Positions 35,183 through 43,780 of a stretch of DNA of 64,000 bases are shown piece by piece; position 1 is the first letter of the stretch, and each line of letters opens with the position of its first letter. Below the pieces are notes generated by a model. That model did not search any database and was not told the DNA's origin. It was given only the letters and a program-made list of their open reading frames with translations. The DNA comes from Duganella sp. Root336D2 (GTDB lineage Bacteria; Pseudomonadota; Gammaproteobacteria; Burkholderiales; Burkholderiaceae_D), in NCBI RefSeq assembly GCF_001425005.1, contig NZ_LMDB01000037.1, forward strand, positions 129,269 to 193,268. Reading direction: 5' to 3'. Made by a program: the position numbers and the translations under genes.

Positions 35183-36589
35183 TTAGCTAAGGGATGGCGC
35201 TTTACTTGCCGGGGCCGGGAGCGGGCCGACCAGCAAGGCGTAACGTTGGGTTGGGTCGCTGTTGGCCAGCGCGAGCGCAATGCCGCTGCTGTCCATTGCC
35301 TGGTGATGGGCCAGCGCAATCGCCGCCAGGGCGCCGACAGCGCCCGTGTGGCCGCAGCTTGCACCGACGCAGGCCAGCGAAGTATTGGCGTCCAGCCCTG
35401 GGACTGCAGCCTCGACGCATTGCATCAGGTCCGACATCAGGGCAGCGCGGTGATCGGTATCGGCGGCAACATAGGCCGGCTTCGCGCCATCGGCCTGGAC
35501 CAGGGCTTCCTGCGCCAGTTCGCGCAGCGTTGCATCTTCCTTCGCGTGCAGCGCGAGCAGGCGCAACTCTTCGCCAGCTTCGGGCTGCGACTGCAGCAGG
35601 ATGCCCGCGGCACCTTCCGCCGGCATGCGCCCGTTCGGATTGCGCGCGCCGTACAGCTTGCCGTTGACAGCCAGGTTTTCGACCGCATCGGCATCGATAT
35701 CGGAACCGCATGCCAGCAGCAGGTTGAGCGCGGGGGCGTCGGCGCCGGCCGCCTGGGCCGACACTGCGCGCAGCGCGGCAAGGGTGGTTGCCGGTGCTGG
35801 CGGTACAGCGCTTGCGAAGGCATGTGCTGCCGCTGCAGGCTGGCGCACAGCCAGCTGCTCCAGCGGCCAGCCCGCCTCAGTGATGGAATATTCCAGCCAG
35901 CGCGTAGCCAGCACCTGCGTAGTGGCCGGCCAGTCCTGTGGCAGCAGGGGGATCAGTTGCAGCACGCCATCGCTGCCGCTTTCCGAGGCTTGTGCAGCGA
36001 GCCTGGCGGCGATATCGCCGCCCAGCGCCATGGCGCGCAGGTGCTGCGCCGACGGCGTGCGCGGAGCCGGCTGCAGGGAAGACAGCCATTCTTCCAGCGG
36101 CCCCAGGGCAATATCCGCCACGCGCCCGGCAAGCAGCGGAAAGCCTTGCAAATCCGTGAGTTCAGGATCGAGGTCCAGGCGCGCTTCGCCCTCGGCGATG
36201 GCAGCCGCCAGTTCAGCCGGCGAGTCGCCGTGCGCCATGCGCAGGGCAGTGCCTGCGACAGCAAATTGCATCCACGGTGCGGCTGCATGCGCGACGTTTG
36301 CGGCGCCATGTGCGTCGCCCGAGCCCTGCGTCGCCCGGCCGGCCTGCAGCTCCGGGGTGGCTGGGGCTTGGGCGCCGCCGGCACCTGCCGTCACCGCCTC
36401 CGGTGCGGCGAAAGTCTTCCGCGCCAGCACGAAGCCCATGATAAGCGTGAGCGGCATGACCAGCATGGCCAGCGTCAGGTCGCCCGTGTCGGGCATGCGC
36501 GTGGTAGTGCGCCAGTACCAAACCGCCCCAATCCAGCAAAGACCGAATACACCAAGCACCAGCAAGCTGCGTTTCATCCAATTCTGCAT
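35183..36589 (-). CDS. Membrane-anchored degenerate ketoacyl-synthase-like protein in the tssM operon
   Basis: 468 residues. Two membrane helices (7-27 and 38-57), an Ala-rich linker, then a soluble part with the order of a thiolase/ketoacyl-synthase fold: NLLLACGSDIDADAVENL (288-305), PAEGAAGILLQ (323-333, like the GEGAG strand), AYVAADTDHRAALMSDL (372-388, at the place of the HGTxT motif) and GASCGHTGAVGALAAIALAH (409-428, like KSxxGHxxGAAG). The GH histidine (H414) remains, but the nucleophile Cys motif and the HGT histidine are not seen, so it is probably not an enzyme. Lying between PAAR and tssM with 7- and 17-base gaps, it is likely a structural or assembly factor. Not a classical Tss protein. 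Confidence 0.65.
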   Translation of the reverse strand: MQNWMKRSLLVLGVFGLCWIGAVWYWRTTTRMPDTGDLTLAMLVMPLTLIMGFVLARKTFAAPEAVTAGAGGAQAPATPELQAGRATQGSGDAHGAANVAHAAAPWMQFAVAGTALRMAHGDSPAELAAAIAEGEARLDLDPELTDLQGFPLLAGRVADIALGPLEEWLSSLQPAPRTPSAQHLRAMALGGDIAARLAAQASESGSDGVLQLIPLLPQDWPATTQVLATRWLEYSITEAGWPLEQLAVRQPAAAAHAFASAVPPAPATTLAALRAVSAQAAGADAPALNLLLACGSDIDADAVENLAVNGKLYGARNPNGRMPAEGAAGILLQSQPEAGEELRLLALHAKEDATLRELAQEALVQADGAKPAYVAADTDHRAALMSDLMQCVEAAVPGLDANTSLACVGASCGHTGAVGALAAIALAHHQAMDSSGIALALANSDPTQRYALLVGPLPAPASKAPSLS

Positions 36590-36596
36590 GCCTGCC

Positions 36597-36860
36597 TCAC
36601 ACCGCGTCCGTCGAATTCTGCTGGCTCGCGATCAGCGTAGCGCCACAACTGGTTTTGTCGCCATGGCGCGCCGCCGGCTTGCCGTCGACGAGCAGGCTCT
36701 GGTCACCGCTGGTGATGGTGGTATCGCCGTGAACCGGGCAGGAAACCTTGTGGCCCAGGCCGGCGATCGGCTTGCCGCCGCTATCGCTCTGCTGCGAAGC
36801 TTCGACCACGGTGCCCTTATGTGTCGTCTTGTCGCCTAAAAGGATCAGTGCTCCTGGCAT
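36597..36860 (-). CDS. PAAR-domain spike tip protein
   Basis: 87 residues, only a PAAR domain: MPGALILLGDKTTHKGTVVE, AGLGHKVSCPVHGDTTI, ARHGDKTSCGATLIAS. The repeated His/Cys positions bind the zinc at the point of the spike. No effector extension, so it serves as a plain tip for VgrG. AGGGG site upstream. Between the M15 peptidase gene and the ketoacyl-synthase-like gene. Confidence 0.93.
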   Translation of the reverse strand: MPGALILLGDKTTHKGTVVEASQQSDSGGKPIAGLGHKVSCPVHGDTTITSGDQSLLVDGKPAARHGDKTSCGATLIASQQNSTDAV

Positions 36861-36869
36861 TTCGTACCC

Positions 36870-37709
36870 CTATTTCTTTCTCACGCCGTCCACACGCAAC
36901 TCGGTGTGGCCGAAATCCATCATTTTCCAGCGGCCGCCCCAGGTCAGGCCCAGGCTTTCCGCCACTTCACCAAACAACTGGTAGCCGCGCATGGCCCACG
37001 GATCACGCTCCGAGATCACCAGCTTGCCCTCGCGCAGGAAGGCGCAGTCGGCGGCCAGGCCATACTGGTGCCAGCTCTGGAAGGCCTTGGCATTGGTTAC
37101 GTTGCTGCCTTGCGCCGCCAGCGCATCCTGCCGTTCGGGGCTGCGGTAGCCTTCCAGGATGGCCATGTCATAGCCATGGCGCTCCTTCATGATGCGGAAC
37201 GCCTGCAGCAAGCGCTGCGAATATTCCTTATCCAGCAAGGCCCAGTCGCGGCTCGCCGACACCAGGTTAGGACGCACGACTTCCACTTCCGGCGTCATGA
37301 ACAGCACCGGCGGCAGGGCCGGCGGCGGAACGAGCTGCTCGCCCTGCAGCAGTGCCGATACCTGCTGGTTCGCTTCGCGCACCGGTGCATCGAAACCGCC
37401 CACCATGGTGCGGCTGCTCGCCATCCACGCCACGCCAGCGGGCAGCAGCATGATCACCAGCGCCGCAATCGCGGTCCATTTATGCTCGCGCAGGAAGTTG
37501 CCGCCCTGGCGTACGGCGAATGCCGATTCCGATCCCAGCGCGCCGGCCTGTGCGCCGCCGCGGCGTGCGATGTTTTGCATACTGCGCTGGACGCGGCTGC
37601 CTACCAGCTCCAGGCGGCGCGAGACATAGGCCCGTCCCGCAGGGAACAGGACCATCCAGCTCAGCGCGCAAGCCAGCAGGAAATACAGCACGACGGCAAC
37701 GAACACCAC
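36870..37709 (-). CDS. Membrane-anchored M15-family peptidase, TagX-like T6SS cell-wall enzyme
   Basis: 279 residues from a GTG start with AGAGG upstream. Two membrane helices (2-22 and 77-97), then a periplasmic M15/VanY-type domain with ILEGYRSPERQDAL, the zinc pair H214 and D221 in SWHQYGLAADCAF, and the third ligand H268 in MDFGHTEL. All ligands are present, so it should be active. TagX of Acinetobacter, a T6SS-linked L,D-endopeptidase thought to open the wall for the apparatus, has a comparable layout; assignment is by architecture and location. First gene of the second leftward unit. Confidence 0.83.
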   Translation of the reverse strand: MVFVAVVLYFLLACALSWMVLFPAGRAYVSRRLELVGSRVQRSMQNIARRGGAQAGALGSESAFAVRQGGNFLREHKWTAIAALVIMLLPAGVAWMASSRTMVGGFDAPVREANQQVSALLQGEQLVPPPALPPVLFMTPEVEVVRPNLVSASRDWALLDKEYSQRLLQAFRIMKERHGYDMAILEGYRSPERQDALAAQGSNVTNAKAFQSWHQYGLAADCAFLREGKLVISERDPWAMRGYQLFGEVAESLGLTWGGRWKMMDFGHTELRVDGVRKK

Positions 37710-37930
37710 TATTGACCTCTGGAATCTAAATTACCAATTTGATAACACTGCGGGCGCGTGTCGCCTTAGCAATAAGTTATTTGCGGGAAAGTATATCTTG
37801 AAGTTCTGATAATCCGCTTTTGCCGGGATTTCAATCGTGCGCACCCCCGTTAGCGGCTCTGCGCTCTAGAGTGCGCACCTTTTTCCATAGGTAAAGTATA
37901 TTAATGATAACCTTTGCCAGGAGTAATCCA
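37710..37930. promoter_or_regulatory. Divergent promoter region between TagX-like gene and 37931 gene
   Basis: 221 bases, AT-rich near the TagX-like start. It holds ATTTCAATCGTGCGCACCCC (37828-37847), related to the motif in the tssK/tssB gap, and a nearby inverted GTGCGCACC (37871-37879), so GTGCGCAC occurs twice. Likely regulatory; exact promoters were not resolved. Confidence 0.45.
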
Positions 37931-38710
37931 TTGTCATCAAGCAACGAAACCCGGAAACCGGCAGGCCGTCCAAGCCTGCTTACGGCTGAGCAGCAAAATG
38001 CTCTAGAGAATCAACCAGCTTCCCCTGCGGAATTCGAGCCGCCGCTGGTCGCGGAAGCACCGCGCCGCAAGCACCTGTGGATTGCCGGCGGCGTCAGCGT
38101 GCTGGTTGTCGCAGTCGCTTTGGCGTTCGTGTCGTTCGGCGACAGCGAGCCGGCTGCCGAAACTTTGGCTGCCACACCGGCGCCGGCGCCAGCTACCCCG
38201 CCTGCAGTCACACCGGCAGCTGCCAACGCAGTGGTCGCGGAGACTGTGCAGCCAGCGGACAATTCCCCGCTCGCCGCGTTGACCGCGCCAGCGCCGCAAG
38301 TCGCGGCCATCATCGATGAATCGCCGCCGCCTGTCGCCGGCAAACCAAAAGAATCCTTGAAGCAGATGCTGGAAGGCGGTGCGCCGGCAGCATCCAGGCC
38401 TGTGGCAGCAAAGGCGGTACGCAAGCCAGCCAAGGAAAAGCCAGTCAAGGAAGCGGAGCCGGAAGCCACGCAGCCATCGGCGGAAGAAGAGAACGACTTG
38501 CAGCTCCTGGCGGCCCTGGTTGCCCACGCCAAGTACGATACTTCCGCGAGCGCCCGCGTCTCCTTGCCGAAGGCGCTTGACCAATGCAAGAAGCAGGGCA
38601 AGCAGGACGCCGCCCGCTGCCGTATTCGCGTCTGTGAAGGCCGTTGGAAGAAAAACGAATGCCGCGTGTACAGCCGCAGCAAGCTTGAGAAAACTGCGAC
38701 GGGCGCATGA
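37931..38710 (+). CDS. Single-pass membrane protein with Pro/Ala-rich periplasmic region and Cys-rich tail
   Basis: 259 residues from a TTG start at 37931, chosen over the in-frame ATG at 37904 because AGGAG sits exactly 7 bases before the TTG and nothing precedes the ATG. One membrane helix (HLWIAGGVSVLVVAVALAF) follows a 45-residue cytoplasmic part; then come an Ala/Pro-rich stretch, a Lys/Pro-rich stretch (KAVRKPAKEKPVKEAEPE) and a compact end with four Cys (QCKKQGKQDAARCRIRVCEG, KNECRVYS). Unknown family. Divergent from the tssM unit and followed by a strong terminator. Confidence 0.75.
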   Translation: MSSSNETRKPAGRPSLLTAEQQNALENQPASPAEFEPPLVAEAPRRKHLWIAGGVSVLVVAVALAFVSFGDSEPAAETLAATPAPAPATPPAVTPAAANAVVAETVQPADNSPLAALTAPAPQVAAIIDESPPPVAGKPKESLKQMLEGGAPAASRPVAAKAVRKPAKEKPVKEAEPEATQPSAEEENDLQLLAALVAHAKYDTSASARVSLPKALDQCKKQGKQDAARCRIRVCEGRWKKNECRVYSRSKLEKTATGA

Positions 38711-38719
38711 GACCTGGCA

Positions 38720-38752
38720 GCGGCTGGCGCCGCCCCGCGCCAGCCGCCTTTT
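38720..38752 (+). terminator. Rho-independent terminator
   Basis: Perfect 11-bp stem, GCGGCTGGCGC (38720-38730) with GCGCCAGCCGC (38737-38747), a 6-base loop, then CTTTT. Ends the single-gene transcript at 37931-38710. The 116 bases that follow, up to 38868, hold nothing I recognise. Confidence 0.85.
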
Positions 38753-38868
38753 GGGCTACCTTGCGTTTCTGCCCTTTCAGCCAGATTTGCTTGCGATCCG
38801 CGATATAACTGCTCACCAGCGACGACAATCCCTACGTGTGCCCTCCCGGCGGCACCTCGATTCCAACT

Positions 38869-39018
38869 TCAGGCTTGCTTTGAATCTGGATATGTCGCGT
38901 CCTCTGTAAAGCTGACGATTCCCACCATGTAATGCAAGGTGGCCATCTGTGCTTGGGCGTCGACATTGGCAAGGGCCGTGGCAAGCATCGCGGCTCCAAA
39001 TCTGATTCGAGATTTCAT
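38869..39018 (-). CDS. Small exported protein or truncated gene (49 aa)
   Basis: The ATG at 39018 overlaps the stop of the upstream gene (ATGA). The peptide begins MKSRIRFGAAMLATALANVD with cut site AQAQ, a plausible signal peptide, leaving about 25 residues (MATLHYMVGIVSFTEDATYP). Too short for a stable domain. It may be a decayed copy of a longer exported protein, as nearby genes in this island also decay. Confidence 0.45.
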   Translation of the reverse strand: MKSRIRFGAAMLATALANVDAQAQMATLHYMVGIVSFTEDATYPDSKQA

Positions 39019-39908
39019 TTTTCCGGTGCGCTGGACAATAGGGAGACCACCAGGGCGGAGACAGAATAGGTAGCTCTGTGAATCGTGCCGTCCGACGGCA
39101 CCGTCACGGCGCCATCAAAACCGCATGCCAAAGTGGCGAAGCGGCGACCGCCTGGCATTTTTTTCACCGGCTTCTCTATCGTCAAACGCGTATCCTGCAA
39201 CGCGAGGGAGGGAAGGGGAAACTCGAAAACCTCCGTCAGCACCAGTGTTTCTTCCGGCGCTGCCAGATGGAGCATGTCCCTCAGCTTTTCAGGCGAGCCG
39301 CAATGCTGTTGTACTAACTGGGTAAAGGAGTCGGCGTCGATGGTTTCCAAAGCGAACTTGGGCAACGCCGTGTACCTGATCGTCTCAAGCGCCGTGGAAT
39401 CGGGTGCCAACCGCACACTCCAGCCCAAGGAGGCCTGGCCCTGCCAGTTTTCCAAGCGGAGGTCTTGCAAGCGCGGCAGCTTTTCGATTTTTCTCCAGTC
39501 GCCACTGTTCGACGGAATCGGATTCACACCGGCCTTACGAAGAAGCGCCGTGATGTCCCGTCCTAAGAAAAAGCCCCGATGGTGACGTGAGGTTCGCACT
39601 GGCTTCCCATCGTGGAAAGCCTTCAGCCCCGGAAAGGTCTTATCTGAATTTTCTTCGCCCTCACCAAGGCTCCCGAACAGCGGGGTGGCTGCATAAAAGC
39701 CCGCGTACTGCGGCTGCCCGGTAGCGTTCCGCACCGATATCGCCAATTCAACGTCATGACCGGTTATTCGAAGTTGAACGTCTTCGACCGTCGTTTCGCC
39801 CAACTGAAAGCCCAGTGTCAGCGGGACCCCGTTCTCGAATTCGTAAGCAAAGCCCGTGCTGGCGAAGCAGGCGAAAGTTATGAAAGCCAGCGTTGACTTA
39901 AGTTGCAT
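39015..39908 (-). CDS. Exported protein of unknown function (weakly DUF4424-like)
   Basis: 297 residues with a signal peptide (MQLKSTLAFITFACFASTGFA). The layout, an early VPLTLGFQ strand, a DVELAISVRNATGQPQYAGF strand and later FHDGKPV and GRDITALLRKAGVNP, recalls DUF4424-type exported proteins, but the resemblance is loose. Sits at the far end of the effector/immunity island, 57 bases after the 39966 gene. Confidence 0.65.
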   Translation of the reverse strand: MQLKSTLAFITFACFASTGFAYEFENGVPLTLGFQLGETTVEDVQLRITGHDVELAISVRNATGQPQYAGFYAATPLFGSLGEGEENSDKTFPGLKAFHDGKPVRTSRHHRGFFLGRDITALLRKAGVNPIPSNSGDWRKIEKLPRLQDLRLENWQGQASLGWSVRLAPDSTALETIRYTALPKFALETIDADSFTQLVQQHCGSPEKLRDMLHLAAPEETLVLTEVFEFPLPSLALQDTRLTIEKPVKKMPGGRRFATLACGFDGAVTVPSDGTIHRATYSVSALVVSLLSSAPEK

Positions 39909-39965
39909 CAGATGGGCCGCTCGATACCTGGGACAAGCATAAAAGAACTATTCCAGCGAACGTGC

Positions 39966-40934
39966 TCACAGCCGCTTGAACTTGCCGGTTTCGAGAAGCT
40001 GGAATTGTGGATTGTTGTCTTCATCTACGCAGGTATATTTCTCAGTTAAGTTGCAGCGCTCATTCAGTTGATCGACGATCTTTCCAGACTTGATTGACAG
40101 ATAAACACCCCCCATAACTTCGCGGTCTTCTTTTGTCTTTGCCCCCAGATCGTTTACCCGAACTACCACAATGCCTTTTAATGGAGGAAGTACGTGAAAG
40201 ACGGGGTGCTGGTTGTGCGAAAAAGGCGTTGAGTAGTGATCGGCGAAGGATGCGCCGCCTCTTCGATAGTCGTGATTTCCAACTAGCTGCGCGATATAGT
40301 TCGTGCTTTCTTTCTTAGCGATATATGAATTGAACACCGGCGAACACTTATCCAATTCGCGTTGCAACTCGCCGGCAAGCCCTACCTGGGCGGCACAATG
40401 ATTGGCAAAAATATCAGTGTCGTAAGGCAGGTGGGATGCGGTGAGGCCCGCCAGCTCTGGGAATGGCACTTTCGGGTCAGCAGTTCGAACAAAGCTGTAG
40501 AAAATCTCGGCGCCTGCTGCGACCAAAAGCCTATCTCCGTCGACCCAAACGTCTTCGAATTGTTCACGGCACACGTCCGTCGGACCTTCGAGTCGGTAGT
40601 AGAATCCCTTTGCTGGTAACGACACGCCAAACTCTTTCTTGGTGAATGAGCCGAGCTCCCTCTCGTCAACGCCGCCTTTCATCGCCATTTGAAAAAGCAT
40701 GTGGTACGAGTATTTTGTTCTTGTATACGTACCCAGGCAACGTGGCCCGAAATTGGTCCGGTTGTTGACAAGCTGAATCGTCTTTTGATCTGGTGGCGCG
40801 ATGTTCTTTTGATGGCTGTAGAAGCCTCGGGCCCTTTCAAATTTCCATGTTCCTGCAAGCTCGGCTGCAGTTGACGAAGAAATTGCGAACAGGCTTATAG
40901 CAGACAGCGCAATGATCGGAATGGATCTATTCAT
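39966..40934 (-). CDS. Exported protein, paralogue of 43781 gene (immunity-family A)
   Basis: 322 residues from the ATG at 40934, which starts a signal peptide (MNRSIPIIALSAISLFA); the frame is open to 41072 but adds a non-exported front. Shared with the 43781 protein: GTWKFER / GTWKLER after the signal, LVGNHDYRRGG / LVGNHNYTMGG, and MGGVYLSIKSGKIVDQL / MAGVYLSVVNGKVVDQI. Since the 43781 copy is coupled to the large effector, this one may guard against a related effector from another strain. Unknown fold; Cys pairs suggest periplasmic disulfides. Confidence 0.7.
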   Translation of the reverse strand: MNRSIPIIALSAISLFAISSSTAAELAGTWKFERARGFYSHQKNIAPPDQKTIQLVNNRTNFGPRCLGTYTRTKYSYHMLFQMAMKGGVDERELGSFTKKEFGVSLPAKGFYYRLEGPTDVCREQFEDVWVDGDRLLVAAGAEIFYSFVRTADPKVPFPELAGLTASHLPYDTDIFANHCAAQVGLAGELQRELDKCSPVFNSYIAKKESTNYIAQLVGNHDYRRGGASFADHYSTPFSHNQHPVFHVLPPLKGIVVVRVNDLGAKTKEDREVMGGVYLSIKSGKIVDQLNERCNLTEKYTCVDEDNNPQFQLLETGKFKRL

Positions 40935-41037
40935 TTTCAGTAATCTTCGGGTGTAACTGTGTGCGTGGGTAAATCGCGTCAGGAGTACAAAACCATGCAA
41001 AAGGCCTTGCTCGGCGATTTCAAGTTCATTGAGACGT

Positions 41038-41908
41038 CTACTTGCAGTCAATGATGCAAATCTGCTTGCCATCAGGGCGCTTGTACATCATTGGTTTAAC
41101 TGGATCGGAGAAACGGGCGAAGCCAACGTCTTCCTGTCCAAACCATTCCACCTTGTTCTTCTCTTCGCGTTCGGCGTTGTACAAACTGAGGAGACGGAGA
41201 AGTGTGCAGCATGCTGATCCCGGGCCATCCTTGCGCCAGGTTTGCCGCGCTATAGCAACTCTCTTTCGAAAGTGAAGGGCACATGGCCTGGAGGCTTGAG
41301 TCGAAGTAGTTCAAAAACCGCCAGGTGGCGTTGTCGCGCTTCGCACCATCTGCTGGGGCCAGGTAAATCGCATTACCGACCTTAAAAACACGGTCGCCGG
41401 TCCGCTTGCCAGTTTTTGCGCTGATGGCGAATCCGTCTTTATCAAACACTACTTTGAAGAAGACATTGGAGAGATCTTTCTGGGGCGCGAGGTAAGGGCT
41501 ACGTTTTGCCTCGTCCTGTAGTTCGTCGGTCTCTTCGCCGGGCATGCTGCCGCCAGCACTGGCCAACCAATAGCGAATCGGCCAGTTGGATTCTGGCTGG
41601 TATTCCGCTCCCGAGATGAAGTCACTGCGGCGCACCCAGCCTGCTTTTCCTTTGATATTGCATCGTACCCAGCCATCCTCGCTTTTCCCCAGGCAGGTAT
41701 GGGCAAAGCCTGTGGGGCCAATCGCGTAGTAGGTCAGATCGTAAAATTCTGCCAGCGGTTTCTCGTCGTTTTTCGCCTTGTAGACTTTCAGGGTTCTGTT
41801 TTGCGGAAAAATAGGGGCCTTGAGATCTGGACCGAAAAGAGTATATGCCTGCGCGACCTGCATCAGGCCGATCAGCGCGATGGCGAGGGTAAGTGATTTG
41901 GCGGCCAT
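41038..41908 (-). pseudogene. Frameshifted exported SH3-like protein (immunity-family B)
   Basis: From the ATG at 41908 the first frame gives a signal peptide (MAAKSLTLAIALIGLMQVAQA), KAPIFPQNRTLKVYKAKND and a likely SH3-like part (GWVRCNIKGKAGWVRRSDF). Near 41195-41206 sense switches: the frame shifted by one base reads on as LLRLLSLYNAEREEKNKVEW, GQEDVGFARFSDPVKPM, DGKQICIIDCK and stops at 41038, while the original frame runs into Arg-rich nonsense ending at 41096. One extra base explains both. Either a real frameshift or a sequencing error. A truncated paralogue lies directly upstream. Confidence 0.65.
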
Positions 41909-41969
41909 GTTCAGGTTCAACAATTCGATGAGATAAAGTAGGCGTGACTATGCTTTGCTGATGCTCGCG

Positions 41970-42179
41970 GAAGCCAGTCATCTGCACGAAGCGTGTAGGG
42001 ATTGGCTTGGCGTCATTCTTGTTTTTATAGACTTTCAGAGTCCCGTTCGCTGGGAATATCGGGCTCGTGAGGTCGTTCCCGAAATTGCTAAAAGTTTTAC
42101 CGCTACTGGAGTTCCCTGCATAGCTCAATGGAGCCATGAGCGTTAACGCCAGCGCAAGTACGGTTGTTTTAATGTCCAT
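41970..42179 (-). pseudogene. Truncated paralogue of the 41038-41908 gene
   Basis: The ATG at 42179 opens a signal peptide (MDIKTTVLALALTLMAPLSYA) followed by FGNDLTSPIFPANGTLKVYK, which matches FGPDLKAPIFPQNRTLKVYK of the next gene. Similarity stops after about 70 residues, and the rest of the open frame (to 41622) only reads across the neighbour in another frame. This is a tandem duplicate that has lost its 3' part. Confidence 0.65.
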
Positions 42180-42227
42180 GCCTCAGTTCGAGGTGGCCTT
42201 AAATAGCAATTCTTGGAATAACTACCC

Positions 42228-42719
42228 CTAACTATGTCTGGTAATTGGAGGAACCATGCTGCAGAAAGTTCTCCATGCGGTTTGCTCGTTATTTGGGTCA
42301 TTTAATGGAAGTTTGGCGATCAATTTTCTACCGCGCACCAGATTTGAAAGCTGCGGTTTCGGATTTTCACTGTAAACGATAACGCCATCCAGACCCTTTG
42401 TGGAATATCCAGGGTACGTCCTTCCCAGCATTTGATCGAGTTCTGCAATGGATCTCCTGTCTTCTTGCACTATCGCATTATTGATTAAATCCCGCGGAAT
42501 CCATTCAGGCGCAGGGAAGGCCTGCATATCTGGTCTACCGCAATCTTCGCCGGCGTTTAGATGCTTTTCGATTATCTTCTCAATGCGTTGATTGCTCGAC
42601 GCATTCACCCAAAGAAAGTAAGGACCGCCCGCAAATCCTGCCTCGCTCGAACTGGAGAAGGCAATGAGTGCTAAACAGAGTAGTGTCTTGAATGCGGGAC
42701 TGGATGACGCTCCCATCAT
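42228..42719 (-). CDS. Exported protein, paralogue of 43091 gene (immunity-family C)
   Basis: About 163 residues from the ATG at 42719, which gives a signal peptide (MMGASSSPAFKTLLCLALIA); ATGs at 42749 or a start at 42755 are also possible. Shared with 43091: AGFAGGPYFLW, EDCG-PDM, PAPEWI-RDLI, GLDGVIVY-E-P, VRGRK and C-MVPPITR. Unknown function; in the run of exported proteins behind the large effector, hence an immunity candidate. Confidence 0.65.
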   Translation of the reverse strand: MMGASSSPAFKTLLCLALIAFSSSSEAGFAGGPYFLWVNASSNQRIEKIIEKHLNAGEDCGRPDMQAFPAPEWIPRDLINNAIVQEDRRSIAELDQMLGRTYPGYSTKGLDGVIVYSENPKPQLSNLVRGRKLIAKLPLNDPNNEQTAWRTFCSMVPPITRHS

Positions 42720-42759
42720 TTGCAGTCCATCTCGATTCTCCAAATTCATCAGCATGAGC

Positions 42760-43090
42760 TTGTCCTGAAAAACTGATCCATATTATCTTATGTAAGACTT
42801 CGTTGCCGTTGCTTAAAATAATAAACGTCGGCACTGATTTGTCAGCCGTATTCGACTCATTTGCCGCGGATCGAACGTTTGGCGAACCTCTGCATTCGCA
42901 CGTAGTTTTCTCGTGTACGGCGAGCACTGCAGGTTCCTCAGCCTTAGGCACATCGACAATGCTGTTTCCTCCGACGTAGACGATCGCTGACTGCATACGT
43001 ATTTGAGTTCTTGCGAATCGGGGCAACAGGCTTGAGCATTAAACATGCGCCATTGGAGCCCGCCTCGTTAGCTAATGAATGGGACTTAAA
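42760..43090. other. 331-base gap between paralogues with gene debris
   Basis: No convincing gene. One minus-strand frame entering from 43026 reads VYVGGNSIVDVPKAEE and SVPTFIILSNGNEVLHKI before running out of frame across the next gene, and could be the remnant of another small gene. GC content is lower than in the surrounding core DNA. Confidence 0.35.
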
Positions 43091-43570
43091 TCAAATTGGT
43101 CTGGTAATTGGTGGCACCATGAGGCAAAAGGCTTGCCATATGATTTCATCATTTGATCCTTTTTTTAATCGCTCTTTTATTATTATTTTTCTACCTCGTA
43201 CGAAATTCAAAAAATGAGGCGTGGGGGATTCAGTATAAACGATGATTCCATCCAGGCCTTGGCTGGAATATTCTGGATATTTTTTTCGTAAAAGCTTATC
43301 CAGAGTGGAAATCGAATTCTTATTATCGTGAATAACTGCTTTGTCAATTAAGTCACGAGATATCCATTCGGGAGCGGGAACAATTTTCATGTCTGGCTCA
43401 CCGCAGTCTTCTCTTTGGCTCCGGTTGCTTGCTATGACATCGTCGATATGGGTATTTTTAGAGAAGTTGATCCATAAGAAATATGGCCCTCCAGCAAATC
43501 CGGCATTGCTAAAGCTTGAGCTGGTCAAAAAAATTAAAAGAAAGAACGCGATAGTTATCTTTTTCGTCAT
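43091..43570 (-). CDS. Exported protein, paralogue of 42228 gene (immunity-family C)
   Basis: 159 residues from the ATG at 43570 with a signal peptide (MTKKITIAFFLLIFLTSSSF). Carries the family C marks AGFAGGPYFLWIN, EDCGEPDM, PAPEWISRDLIDKA, GLDGIIVYTESP, VRGRK and MVPPITR. Noticeably AT-rich codon choice compared with the T6SS core, a sign of recent arrival. Family not recognised. 210 bases separate it from the 43781 gene; that gap shows nothing clear. Confidence 0.7.
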   Translation of the reverse strand: MTKKITIAFFLLIFLTSSSFSNAGFAGGPYFLWINFSKNTHIDDVIASNRSQREDCGEPDMKIVPAPEWISRDLIDKAVIHDNKNSISTLDKLLRKKYPEYSSQGLDGIIVYTESPTPHFLNFVRGRKIIIKERLKKGSNDEIIWQAFCLMVPPITRPI

Positions 43571-43780
43571 CAAACTTTAGCTTTATGTTGTTGAATTTCT
43601 TGGGTTTGTTCACCCAATATTAAATTGTTTGTTAACGACATCGGAATCGATAATTTAAACAGCGCGTTCCGTAAGGGCTCTCGCAGATACCGATTCGAGC
43701 GATGCATGAGGGCGCGACTCGGTTACAGGTGAAAACAGTGTTGCCCTAGTAATGATTGCGAAGGGCAGTATTCATAGCTG

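Noticed and set aside
42580..43026. 148-residue minus-strand frame between the family C genes
   Set aside because: Half of it reads across the 42228 gene in another frame. The first half might be gene debris but cannot be supported as a gene.
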